Source: CAYZEE01 sp964477485 | GTDB taxonomy: Bacteria; Patescibacteriota; Microgenomatia; Levybacterales; UBA12049 | Length of the DNA stretch: 22,828 bases | NCBI GenBank assembly: GCA_964477485.1 | Contig: CAYZEE010000015.1 | Coordinates: forward strand, 1 to 22,828 | Reading direction: 5' to 3' | Part shown: positions 13,740 through 20,075 of the stretch, piece after piece | How the letters are laid out: each line of letters begins with the position of its first letter | Position numbering within the stretch: the stretch's first letter is position 1 | The notes under the pieces: generated by a model | Databases searched by the model: none | What the model saw: the letters and a program-made list of their open reading frames with translations, nothing else | What the model was told of the DNA's origin: nothing | Made by a program: the position numbers and the translations under genes

Positions 13740-14479
13740 TACTTTTTCCTCCTTTGAACAATATATTTATTTGAATATTTTTTCTTTTTTCTGGTTTTCC
13801 CGACAGCTTTTCGCCCGGCATAAGTCTTGGGCGTTGTCATCCCGATTCCGGTTCTTCCTTCTCCTCCTCCGTGAGGATGAGATCTTGGATTTTGAGCAAC
13901 TCCTCTAACAGTCGGACGAATGCCCATATGTCTTTTTCTCCCGGCACTTCCTATTACTTCATTTTTCCAATCCATATTTCCCAAAGCTCCTACTGTCGCA
14001 TAACATTTATCAAATACTTTTCTAATTTCTTTTGACGGAAGCCTTAAGTGCGCATAACTGTTTTCATGAGCTGCAACAACTACACCTGTCCCGGCTACTC
14101 TTCCCAATTGACCACCTTTTCCCGGCGTCAGCTCAACATTGTGAATAACTGTACCGATAGGAATTGAGGCAAGAGGCAGAGCATTTCCAACTTTAATCTC
14201 AGCCTCTGGCCCTGAAATAACCTCATCATTTAGCTTAAGACCCTGCGGAGCCAGAATATATCTTTTTTCTCCATCATCATACGCAACAAGAGCTATATCA
14301 ACCGTTCTATTGGGATCGTATTCAAAAGAAATAACCCTTCCCTTAATTCCGATTTTATTTCTTCTAAAATCGACCACTCTTAAGAATCGTTTATGCTCTC
14401 CTCCCTGATGCCTTACAACCACTTTGCCCGACATGTCTCTTCCGGATTTCTTTTTTTTGATAAATTTCAATTTACTCAT
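13739..14479 (-). CDS. rplB: 50S ribosomal protein L2 (uL2), short N-terminus
   Basis: Peptidyl-transferase-centre protein. Motifs include GKVVVRHQGGEHKRFLRVVD, FRRNKIGIKGRVISFEYDPN, GDGEKRYI-type DDGEKRYILAPQGL, NVELTPGKGGQLGRVAGTG, AHLRLPSKEIRKV, KRHMGIRPTVRGVAQNPRSH (with the catalytically important His region) and PHGGGEGRTGIGMTTPKTYA. It has 246 residues against about 273-277 usually. The missing part is the N-terminal KxYxPTSPGRR strand region: the protein opens directly with KFIKKKKSGRDMSG. No upstream in-frame start extends it. Confidence 0.95.
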   Translation of the reverse strand: MSKLKFIKKKKSGRDMSGKVVVRHQGGEHKRFLRVVDFRRNKIGIKGRVISFEYDPNRTVDIALVAYDDGEKRYILAPQGLKLNDEVISGPEAEIKVGNALPLASIPIGTVIHNVELTPGKGGQLGRVAGTGVVVAAHENSYAHLRLPSKEIRKVFDKCYATVGALGNMDWKNEVIGSAGRKRHMGIRPTVRGVAQNPRSHPHGGGEGRTGIGMTTPKTYAGRKAVGKTRKKKKYSNKYIVQRRKK

Positions 14480-14485
14480 AATTTT

Positions 14486-14785
14486 TTAGCTTTTTTGCGC
14501 TGCTACATCGAATGCCGGGATCTTCTGATCAGGCTTAAGTCTGACAATTGCTTTTTTCCAGGATGAGCCGATAGATTCAACCCTTCTTACCCCCTGCCTT
14601 CTTCTTTTACCTTTAACAATATTTGTAAAAACAGAGACTACATCTACCTTAAATTTATCTTCTATCTCTTTTCTAATCTGGTTTTTATTTGCATTTTTTG
14701 CAACCTTGAACGTGAACTTACCCAAAGCCGCCTCACTCATTGATTTCTCAGAAATTATAGGCTTTTTAATAATATCTTGATACAT
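14486..14785 (-). CDS. rplW: 50S ribosomal protein L23 (uL23)
   Basis: Tunnel-exit protein and docking point for trigger factor and SRP. The 99 residues begin MYQDIIKKPIISEKSM and have FTFKVAKNANKNQIRKEIED, FKVDVVSVFTNIVKGKRRR and SSWKKAIVRLKPDQKIP. Gaps to neighbours are 6 bp or less. Confidence 0.96.
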   Translation of the reverse strand: MYQDIIKKPIISEKSMSEAALGKFTFKVAKNANKNQIRKEIEDKFKVDVVSVFTNIVKGKRRRQGVRRVESIGSSWKKAIVRLKPDQKIPAFDVAAQKS

Positions 14786-14786
14786 A

Positions 14787-15590
14787 CTAGTTTTTCTCCT
14801 TTAAAAAACTGTCTTTTATGCTATCTACCGATTCTTTCATAAGAACTACTGCCTTTGCTTTCAAAACTTCATAAGTATTGAGCATATTTGCGGATAGAAT
14901 TTTTACGCCCTTAAGATTCCTTGAGGCTCTATATATATTTTCCAGCCCGTTTTTTGAAGATCCGGGCGCTACCAAAAGCACTAATCTATTCTTTTGTCCT
15001 AAGCCTAAATTATTCATCACTAAGTTCATTTTTTTTGTCTTAGGTTCTGTTTTTTCAAGGCCTGCAACAATTTTTATTTCTCCATTATTTTGCTTCGCAG
15101 AGAGAGCGGAAAAAAGTGATAACCTTTTCATTTTCTTGGGAAGCTTTAGACTATAATCTCGCGGTTTTGGCCCGAATGCTACTCCTCCACCGACAAAAAT
15201 TGGCGCTTTTCTTGAACCATGTCTGGCCTTGCCGGTTCCTTTCTGTCTCCAAATTTTTCTTGTTGATCCAACTACCTCTCCTCTTGTTTTCGTTGAAACA
15301 GTACCTCTCCTCTGATTTGCTAAATAAACTCTTACAGCTTGTGTCATAAGAGCCCTATTTACCTTAGCTCCGAAAATTTCTTTTGGTAAAACAATCTCTG
15401 ACACACCCTTACCTTGAATATTGTAAATACTAGCTACAACACCTGCCGTTTTAGAAACTGTCTTTTTAACGGCAGCTTTTTTTACAACTTCCTTCTTTTC
15501 TGCAGTTTTTGACTTTGAAGCCAAAACTTTTGACTTTTGATTTACGCTTTTGATTTTTGATTTTTGATTTTTGGTTTTATTGTCTGGCAT
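14787..15590 (-). CDS. rplD: 50S ribosomal protein L4 (uL4) with basic N-terminal extension
   Basis: Tunnel-wall protein; in E. coli it also autoregulates the S10 operon. The core starts near residue 50 (VVASIYNIQGKGVSEIVLP) and has QAVRVYLANQRRGT, the loop GSTRKIWRQKGTGKARHGSR, KAPIFVGGGVAFGPKPRDYS and the C-terminal NILSANMLNTYEVLKA-like stretch. It is 267 residues versus about 205. The first 50 are Lys/Ser/Ala-rich with repeated NQKSK and KSK; part is encoded by a tandem GATTTTT run (15552-15572, plus strand). A GGAGG motif 10 bases upstream supports the ATG at 15590, which overlaps rplC by 14 bp; a TTG at codon 23 is an alternative. Confidence 0.94.
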   Translation of the reverse strand: MPDNKTKNQKSKIKSVNQKSKVLASKSKTAEKKEVVKKAAVKKTVSKTAGVVASIYNIQGKGVSEIVLPKEIFGAKVNRALMTQAVRVYLANQRRGTVSTKTRGEVVGSTRKIWRQKGTGKARHGSRKAPIFVGGGVAFGPKPRDYSLKLPKKMKRLSLFSALSAKQNNGEIKIVAGLEKTEPKTKKMNLVMNNLGLGQKNRLVLLVAPGSSKNGLENIYRASRNLKGVKILSANMLNTYEVLKAKAVVLMKESVDSIKDSFLKEKN

Positions 15591-16527
15591 CTTCTTTTAC
15601 CTCCACGTCTTTTTTGTCTACAGAAGAATCGGTCAACCCAGTTTCAAGTGAATCGGAAACCAATTTTTCGCCCATTTTTGTCTTGTCTCTCGCTTCTATA
15701 GATTGGTTTCCGCTTAGTGAAGACGGGGGTCGACTTTCGGATTGAGAACCATCAGTCTGAACGTCACTTGAAACCTGTGGTTGACGATTCTTCGATTCAG
15801 TCTGCTGGGCATCACCTGAAACTTGCGACAAATGACTATCGCTATTTTCTTCTGACTGTTCTTCTTCTTTTATTCCAAAAAGTGGTACAAATTTTTTATT
15901 TTCTCCCACCTTTTTTACCATTATTAAGGTATTTTTTCCTCCGGGAACCAGCCCTTTTATCAAAATCGAATCTTGTGAAACATCAACTATTTCCAAATTT
16001 TTAATAGTAACTCTTTGATGTCCCATCCTTCCTGCCATTCTTTTGCCCTTATAAACTCGACCGGGAGTTGTGGTCTGGCCGATTGAACCGGGAGCTCTTT
16101 CTCTATCAGACTGACCGTGAGTTCGAGGACCGCCTTTGAAATGATGTCTTTTAACAACTCCTGCATATCCTTTCCCTTTTGAAATTCCTGTCACATCAAC
16201 GATATCTCCGGGCTTGAAAACTTCCGGCGCAATAATCATTGTCCCAACTTCGGGAAGACCTGCGACATCTTCGCCGTTTAATCTTATCTCTTGCAAAAAT
16301 TTAGGGGCAGCTTTTAAGTTTGCCCCTTTAACATGTCCCAAAAGTGCCTTGTTTGCGTTCTTCTTAGTTCCAAATCCAAGTTGCAAAGAAGAATAACCAT
16401 GTTTGTCTTTGGTCTTAAAAGTAACAACAGTATTGCCCGAAATCCACAAGCGGGTCACAGGAACTCTTGTTCCGTCTTCCAAAAACTTCTGTGTCTGTTC
16501 AATTTTTTGTCCTAAAATCGCCTGCAT
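15577..16527 (-). CDS. rplC: 50S ribosomal protein L3 (uL3) with acidic C-terminal tail
   Basis: Assembly-initiating 50S protein near the peptidyl-transferase centre. The core spans residues about 1-213: ILGQKIEQTQKFLEDGTRVP, VTRLWISGN, KPGDIVDVTGISKGKGYAGV, VKRHHFKGGPRTHGQSDRER, PGSIGQTTTPGRVYKGKRMA and GHQRVTIKNLEIVDV. The remaining 100 residues are Ser/Gln/Asp/Glu-rich with no fold apparent and two related stretches (SQVSGDAQQTES and PQVSSDVQTDGS). Normal L3 has about 210 residues. No Shine-Dalgarno motif is seen; a terminator-like hairpin ends only 12 bases before the ATG. Confidence 0.95.
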   Translation of the reverse strand: MQAILGQKIEQTQKFLEDGTRVPVTRLWISGNTVVTFKTKDKHGYSSLQLGFGTKKNANKALLGHVKGANLKAAPKFLQEIRLNGEDVAGLPEVGTMIIAPEVFKPGDIVDVTGISKGKGYAGVVKRHHFKGGPRTHGQSDRERAPGSIGQTTTPGRVYKGKRMAGRMGHQRVTIKNLEIVDVSQDSILIKGLVPGGKNTLIMVKKVGENKKFVPLFGIKEEEQSEENSDSHLSQVSGDAQQTESKNRQPQVSSDVQTDGSQSESRPPSSLSGNQSIEARDKTKMGEKLVSDSLETGLTDSSVDKKDVEVKEDARQ

Positions 16528-16538
16528 ATTTTTAACAA

Positions 16539-16566
16539 CAAAAAAAGCGACCCACTTAGAGCCGCT
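16539..16566 (-). terminator. Terminator-like attenuator in the rplC leader
   Basis: On the minus strand AGCGGC-type pairing (16566-16561 with 16551-16546, AGCGGC with GTCGCT including one G.U) gives a 6-bp stem with a 9-nt loop, followed at once by a run of seven T. It lies between rpsJ and rplC, only 12 bases before the rplC start, so it would stop transcription into the whole S10 block if it works. A GACCAC upstream (16607-16602) can pair with GTGGGTC (16555-16549), which would disrupt the stem. That is the layout of an attenuator. A further hairpin (16566-16588) precedes it. Confidence 0.5.
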
Positions 16567-16647
16567 TAGATTTCTCTTAGAAACCTAAATTACTCTTCTA
16601 TGTGGTCAAAATTGCCTCCATTCGACTAATCATTAGAATTAAATGTA

Positions 16648-16676
16648 ATTATATAAGAAGCCCTAAGGAAATGCAA
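16648..16676 (-). promoter_or_regulatory. Candidate promoter for rplC and downstream S10 genes
   Basis: A perfect TATAAT -10 (16653-16648 on the minus strand) stands 17 bp from a weak TTGCAT -35 (16676-16671), right after the rpsJ stop codon. Transcription would begin near 16641 and give a leader of about 115 nt that contains the terminator-like hairpin before rplC. Confidence 0.4.
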
Positions 16677-16678
16677 TA

Positions 16679-16987
16679 CTACATCTTGATCTCGATGTTC
16701 ACTCCGGCGGGAAGTTCCAGATGAGTTAAGGAATCAATGGTTTTATCAGTTGGAGAAATTATATCAATTAATCTTTTGTGGACTTTTATTTCAAAATGAT
16801 CCCGTGCATCTTTGTCTATAAAAGGAGACCTATCAACTGCGTAAACGCTCCTTTTTGTTGGTAAAGGAATAGGACCTATAACCTTTGCTCCGGTTCTTAT
16901 TGCAGTATCCAGGATCTGCTGACAGCAAAGGTCAATAACCCGCGCATCATAACTTTTTAAACGTACTCTAATTCTTCCCTTTGGCAT
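16679..16987 (-). CDS. rpsJ: 30S ribosomal protein S10 (uS10)
   Basis: Head protein of the 30S subunit, also a transcription antitermination factor (NusE) with NusB. The 102-residue sequence has RIRVRLKSYDARVIDLCCQQ, GAKVIGPIPLPTKRSVYAVD, SPFIDKDARDHFEIKVHKRL and the C-terminal LTHLELPAGVNIEIKM. It is separated from rplC by 151 bp and from tuf by 224 bp, both wider than any other gap in the cluster, so it may form a short unit of its own. Confidence 0.97.
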   Translation of the reverse strand: MPKGRIRVRLKSYDARVIDLCCQQILDTAIRTGAKVIGPIPLPTKRSVYAVDRSPFIDKDARDHFEIKVHKRLIDIISPTDKTIDSLTHLELPAGVNIEIKM

Positions 16988-17008
16988 AAAATAAAACTAA
17001 AACTAAAA

Positions 17009-17050
17009 ACTTAAAATTTAAAATGCGAAATTGCAACTTAAAATTTAAAA
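17009..17050. repeat. 15-bp direct repeat in the tuf-rpsJ spacer
   Basis: ACTTAAAATTTAAAA occurs at 17009-17023 and again at 17036-17050. The spacer is extremely AT-rich here, so chance is a fair explanation. It lies in the presumed rpsJ leader. Confidence 0.4.
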
Positions 17051-17061
17051 ACTATTTTTGT

Positions 17062-17090
17062 ATTTTACAATATAAAAGGGAGTTATACAA
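17062..17090 (-). promoter_or_regulatory. Candidate promoter for rpsJ
   Basis: TTGTAT (17090-17085, minus strand) is 17 bp from TAAAAT (17067-17062). The -10 matches 5 of 6 and the -35 only 3 of 6. A start near 17055 would give a leader of about 70 nt for rpsJ. There is no clear terminator after tuf, so rpsJ could also be reached by readthrough. Confidence 0.3.
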
Positions 17091-17211
17091 GAAGAAAGAT
17101 AAATTGCAAGATTGTTACATTGTTGAATTGTCGAAACACCACCAATCTTTTGAAGTTTTTTTGCGGGGAGTTTAGTAAAACCAAGCGGATGAAACAGGCT
17201 TGTAGTTGAGA

Positions 17212-18399
17212 CTAGGCAATGATTTTGGAGATTACTCCTGCTCCAACTGTTTTTCCGCCTTCTCGAACTGCAAATCGAAGACCTTCCTCCAGCGCAACTG
17301 GAACAATAAGCTTAACTGTCATTTTAGTATTGTCTCCCGGCATAACCATCTCAACTCCCTTTGGAAGGGCAACCTCTGCCGTAACATCAGTTGTTCTGAT
17401 GTAAAATTGAGGCCTATAACCTGTGAAGAACGGAGTATGTCTTCCGCCTTCTTCTTTGGTAAGAACATATACCTCTGCTTCAAATTCCTTATGAGGTGTA
17501 ATGCTACCCGGTTTGGCAACAACCTGTCCTCTTTCTACATCCTTTTTTTCAATACCTCGAAGTAAAAGTCCTACATTGTCTCCTGCCTGACCTTCATCAA
17601 GCTGTTTCTTAAACATCTCAACACCTGTTACGACTGTTGACTTAGTCGGATTGATACCGACAACCTCAACTGTTTCATTTACTTTAACAATTCCTCTTTC
17701 AATTCTTCCTGTTACAACGGTTCCGCGGCCTTTTATTGAGAAAACATCTTCAATTGGCATAAGGAACGGCTTATCAATATCTCTTTTTGGAGTTGGGATG
17801 TAACTGTCTACCGCATCCATAAGAGCAAGAATTTGCTTTTCTGCCTCTGCATCACCCTCCAAGGCTTTAAGCGCCGAGCCGCGAATAATTGGCACATCAT
17901 TTCCTGGATACTGGTATTTTGTAAGAAGTTCTCTTATTTCCATTTCCACCAAATCCAAAAGCTCTTGGTCTTGTACCATATCTACTTTATTAAGGAATAC
18001 AACAATTGCAGGAACTTCTACCTGGCGGGCAAGAAGTATGTGTTCTCGGGTTTGTGGCATTGGACCATCAGGAGCAGAAACTACCAGAATCGCTCCATCC
18101 ATTTGAGCTGCGCCTGTAATCATATTCTTAATGTAGTCTGCGTGCCCCGGAGCATCAATATGGGCATAGTGTCTTTTGTCTGTCTCGTATTCTACGTGGC
18201 TTATGTTGATGGTAACTCCTCTTGCCTTTTCTTCGGGAGCATTATCAATATCTTCGAATTTCTTTGCCGTTGCCTTACCCTGTTTTGCCAAAACAGTTGT
18301 AATAGCTGCTGTTAAGGTTGTCTTACCGTGGTCAACATGACCAATGGTTCCAATATTTACATGCGGTTTTGTTCTTTCAAACTTTTTTGCGTCTGCCAT
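17212..18399 (-). CDS. tuf: Translation elongation factor Tu
   Basis: GTPase that brings aminoacyl-tRNA to the ribosome. The 395-residue protein has G1 GHVDHGKTTLT (residues 20-30), the effector region ARGVTINISHVEYE, G3 DAPGHADY with His86, G4 NKVD (137-140), and domains 2-3 with SIKGRGTVVTGRIERG and TGYRPQFYIRTTDVT. It is oriented with the S10 genes, but fusA, rpsG and rpsL are not next to it here; upstream is the DGR. It is preceded by its own promoter and a short leader hairpin. Confidence 0.97.
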   Translation of the reverse strand: MADAKKFERTKPHVNIGTIGHVDHGKTTLTAAITTVLAKQGKATAKKFEDIDNAPEEKARGVTINISHVEYETDKRHYAHIDAPGHADYIKNMITGAAQMDGAILVVSAPDGPMPQTREHILLARQVEVPAIVVFLNKVDMVQDQELLDLVEMEIRELLTKYQYPGNDVPIIRGSALKALEGDAEAEKQILALMDAVDSYIPTPKRDIDKPFLMPIEDVFSIKGRGTVVTGRIERGIVKVNETVEVVGINPTKSTVVTGVEMFKKQLDEGQAGDNVGLLLRGIEKKDVERGQVVAKPGSITPHKEFEAEVYVLTKEEGGRHTPFFTGYRPQFYIRTTDVTAEVALPKGVEMVMPGDNTKMTVKLIVPVALEEGLRFAVREGGKTVGAGVISKIIA

Positions 18400-18429
18400 A
18401 TTTTCTAAAAATTAAACTAAAAAAATACA

Positions 18430-18446
18430 CCTTAAGAAATTTAAGG
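18430..18446 (-). promoter_or_regulatory. Hairpin in the tuf leader
   Basis: CCTTAA and TTAAGG (18446-18441 and 18435-18430 on the minus strand) pair over 6 bp with a 5-nt loop, in the first bases of the predicted tuf mRNA. No T run follows it. The role is unknown; 5' stabilisation is one possibility. Confidence 0.35.
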
Positions 18447-18454
18447 CTAAAAAT

Positions 18455-18483
18455 AATATACAGTATTTTTTTTCCTGAGTCAA
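18455..18483 (-). promoter_or_regulatory. Promoter of tuf
   Basis: TTGACT (-35, 18483-18478 on the minus strand) and TATATT (-10, 18460-18455) are exactly 17 bp apart, each matching 5 of 6 consensus bases. The expected start near 18448 gives a 5' leader of about 50 nt. This is the best-matching sigma70-type promoter in the core half of the window. Confidence 0.65.
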
Positions 18484-18523
18484 GGGGTAAAATTGGCACG
18501 TATACCTTCATAACAGGTAAGTC

Positions 18524-18552
18524 TTGAATAAGATTTAATATCTTGTTATGCT
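18524..18552 (+). promoter_or_regulatory. Weak candidate promoter for the small plus-strand gene
   Basis: TTGAAT (18524-18529), 17 bp, then TATGCT (18547-18552). Both boxes match only 4 of 6. The ATG at 18559 would be almost at the start of transcription, so the message would be leaderless. A 5-bp inverted repeat (AAGAT/ATCTT, 18530-18544) fills the space between the boxes. Confidence 0.25.
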
Positions 18553-18558
18553 ACAACC

Positions 18559-18702
18559 ATGGATAAACTACCAAGCCTTACTCTTAAACGAGTATTAAAG
18601 AAGCACAAAAATAATCCGCAGGACAAAAAATTACATGAACAGATTACTAAAGGGTCTATTCTTCGTAAAGATTTAAAAAATATTCTTAAAAAAGCTATTT
18701 AA
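18559..18702 (+). CDS. Small basic protein of unknown function, 47 residues
   Basis: ATG at 18559 opens a 47-codon frame ending TAA at 18702: MDKLPSLTLKRVLKKHKN, then NPQDKKLHEQITKGSILRKD and a Lys/Ile-rich end. It is basic, probably helical, has no cysteines, no signal peptide and no membrane segment. It reads away from tuf and toward the reverse transcriptase, and its last codons meet the RT tail end-on (overlap of 8 bp with the frameshifted RT tail). I do not recognise it. It could be a small accessory gene of the DGR locus or a chance frame. Confidence 0.4.
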   Translation: MDKLPSLTLKRVLKKHKNNPQDKKLHEQITKGSILRKDLKNILKKAI

Positions 18703-18806
18703 AACTTTTACTAAGGATAACTTTCATTACTTCATGTGTGTTCCCGTGCTTTAACAACCCCAGATATGAAGCGATTGTTTCTTTATATTGTTTTTCACGT
18801 AGCCTC
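18695..18806 (-). pseudogene. Out-of-frame C-terminal tail of the DGR reverse transcriptase
   Basis: After the RT frame stops at 18795, the +1 shifted minus-strand frame encodes KRLREKQYKETIASYLGLL, then KHGNTHEVMKVILSKSFK, and stops with TAG at 18697-18695. This matches what I expect at the end of DGR reverse transcriptases, where an SYLGLLKHG-like block follows RTSTKKR. One extra base around 18804-18812 (AAGAAAGAGG) would account for the shift. The intact protein would be about 312 residues. It could be a real mutation, a frameshift site or a sequencing error. Confidence 0.75.
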
Positions 18807-19631
18807 TTTCTTGGTCGATGTTCTTAAAATTCGGTTATGGGGAAAATTGATCCACCCCAAGAAATCTACTCCTGAAGATAATGTTTTAATATGCAATTTT
18901 TTCGGATGCAATGCAAGTTTTAGTTCTTTATCCAAAAAATCCGACAATTTAAGAATTAAATCAATTAAAACTTGTTTATTCTCATTAAAAATCACAAAAT
19001 CATCAGCATAGCGAATATAATATTTTATTCTAAGTTTTCTTTTAACATATTGATCAAAGTCATTCATATAGACATTAATCAATAACTGACTGGTTAAATT
19101 ACCAAGCGGAAGTCCTACTTTTTCGTTTGTATTAAAACTACTAATAATTTCATTTAGTAACCAAAGTGTGTCTTCGTCCTTAATATGTTTTCTTAAAATT
19201 ATATATAATACTTGGTGGTCAATGGTTGCAAAGAATTTTCGTATATCTCCTTTTAATATCCAACAGGTTCTAGTGTTATTTTTAGATACAATTCTTCCAA
19301 ATTGTCGAAATCTGTTTAAGGCCCTATATGTTCCTTTGTTTTTTCTGCATGAATAAGAATCAAAGATAAATTTGTTTTCAAAATATGGTGAAACAATTCT
19401 GTAAACAGCATGGTGTACGAGCCTATCCCTAACGTTTGCCTTATGAATATCTCTTGGTTTTGGATCGTTTATCTTGAAAGCAAAATAATTTCCGTGTCTA
19501 TATTTTCTATCTACTAATTGCTTATGTAATTCAAAAATATTATCAGATAGGTTTATTGAAAATTCCGATACATCTCTTCTTTTTCTTTTGCCTCTTAAAA
19601 ATTCCTGCCAAGAGATAAGCAAATTCTCCAT
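18795..19631 (-). CDS. DGR reverse transcriptase (main reading frame, 3' frameshift)
   Basis: Retron/group-II-like polymerase of the diversity-generating class, expected to copy TR RNA while misincorporating opposite adenine. From ATG 19631: ISWQEFLRGKRKRRDVSEF (residues 6-24), NDPKPRDIHKANVRDRLVHH (55-74), YFENKFIFDSYSCRKNKGT (83-101), catalytic Asp129 in KGDIRKFF, GLPLGNLTSQLL (173-184; DGR-type GxxxSQ in place of the QGxxxSP of other RTs), and active-site YADD at 208-211, then VDFLGW. The RT domain is complete, but the thumb/C-terminal end is replaced by a premature TGA. The open frame continues upstream to 19760, but that extension (including a GA-repeat-encoded RERERE) has no RT character, and 19631 gives the usual start. 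Confidence 0.9.
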   Translation of the reverse strand: MENLLISWQEFLRGKRKRRDVSEFSINLSDNIFELHKQLVDRKYRHGNYFAFKINDPKPRDIHKANVRDRLVHHAVYRIVSPYFENKFIFDSYSCRKNKGTYRALNRFRQFGRIVSKNNTRTCWILKGDIRKFFATIDHQVLYIILRKHIKDEDTLWLLNEIISSFNTNEKVGLPLGNLTSQLLINVYMNDFDQYVKRKLRIKYYIRYADDFVIFNENKQVLIDLILKLSDFLDKELKLALHPKKLHIKTLSSGVDFLGWINFPHNRILRTSTKKEAT

Positions 19632-19655
19632 GGAAATGATATTATTGAAAATATT

Positions 19656-20051
19656 ATGGCCGAAGGCTCTACTCTCTCTCTCTCTCTCTCTCTCGAAAAA
19701 GCTACTGTTCTTTCCCGTATCAAAGAAGGATATTTGATTTGGGTTAGTATTTTGCCGCATATTCCAAAGGTTTCCCGTTATACTCTGGGAACAAGAATTG
19801 AAAATAAATTCCTTGATTTATTAGAAACTTCATACATTGCCTATTATATCGAAAAAGATAAAAAGCTTGAGAAAATCTCCGAATGTATCTTGCTTTTGGA
19901 TACTCTTAAATTCTTAATTTCTGTCGCTTGGGAAGGGAAAATTATTTCCAATAAACTCTTTGAGGAAGTTTCAACTAAATTGAATGAGGTGGGTAAGATG
20001 TTTGGCGGTTGGAGAAAAAGCTTAGAGATAGAACAAATAAAAAACCGCTAA
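19656..20051 (+). CDS. avd: DGR accessory protein Avd-like (four-helix bundle)
   Basis: Avd is a four-helix-bundle protein that binds the RT and template RNA and is needed for cDNA synthesis in the Bordetella phage DGR. The 131 residues fit: KEGYLIWVSILPHIPKVSRY, TLGTRIENKFLDLLE, SYIAYYIEKDKKLEK, LLDTLKFLISVAWEGKI and the end KLNEVGKMFGGWRKSLE. The PxxxRYTLGxRIE and GGWRK motifs are the recognisable ones. Residues 6-13 (TLSLSLSLE) come from a (CT)11 tract. The gene is on the plus strand, opposite to RT, TR and target; it starts only 24 bp from the RT start. Its TAA lies inside the hairpin of the TR terminator. No Shine-Dalgarno motif is seen. Confidence 0.85.
   Translation: MAEGSTLSLSLSLEKATVLSRIKEGYLIWVSILPHIPKVSRYTLGTRIENKFLDLLETSYIAYYIEKDKKLEKISECILLLDTLKFLISVAWEGKIISNKLFEEVSTKLNEVGKMFGGWRKSLEIEQIKNR
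19672..19694. repeat. (CT)11 dinucleotide tract in the avd 5' coding region
   Basis: A pure run of CT, 23 bases long, sits inside codons 6-13 of avd. Gain or loss of one unit shifts the frame by two bases and would abolish Avd, so the tract could act as a slipped-strand phase switch. On the minus strand the same bases read (GA)11 just upstream of the RT start. No other dinucleotide run of this length was noticed in the window. Confidence 0.85.
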
Positions 20052-20066
20052 CCCTAAAGCTAGCGG
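20036..20066 (-). terminator. Intrinsic terminator downstream of the TR
   Basis: On the minus strand CCGCTA (20066-20061) pairs exactly with TAGCGG (20050-20045) around a 10-nt loop and is followed by TTTTTT (20044-20039). It lies 10 bases past the TR 3' end. The plus strand has AAAGAA on the other side, so the terminator suits minus-strand TR RNA, not avd. If it works, TR RNA ends here instead of continuing to the RT gene. Confidence 0.6.
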
Positions 20067-20075
20067 AAAGAACTT

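Noticed and set aside
17160..17210. Terminator after tuf
   Set aside because: CAAGC/GCTTG gives only 5 bp around an 11-nt loop and is followed by GTTTTAC, too weak to call.
17833..18315. 160-codon plus-strand frame over tuf
   Set aside because: Antisense shadow of tuf; composition is Cys/Phe-rich as expected of a reversed conserved gene.
18795..19631. Group II intron or retron reverse transcriptase
   Set aside because: The GxxxSQ motif, missing maturase and endonuclease domains, and the TR/VR pair favour a DGR; no msr/msd or intron RNA domain was seen.
19632..19760. Longer start for the reverse transcriptase
   Set aside because: The extra 43 residues are antisense to avd, include a RERERE run from the dinucleotide tract and carry no RT homology.
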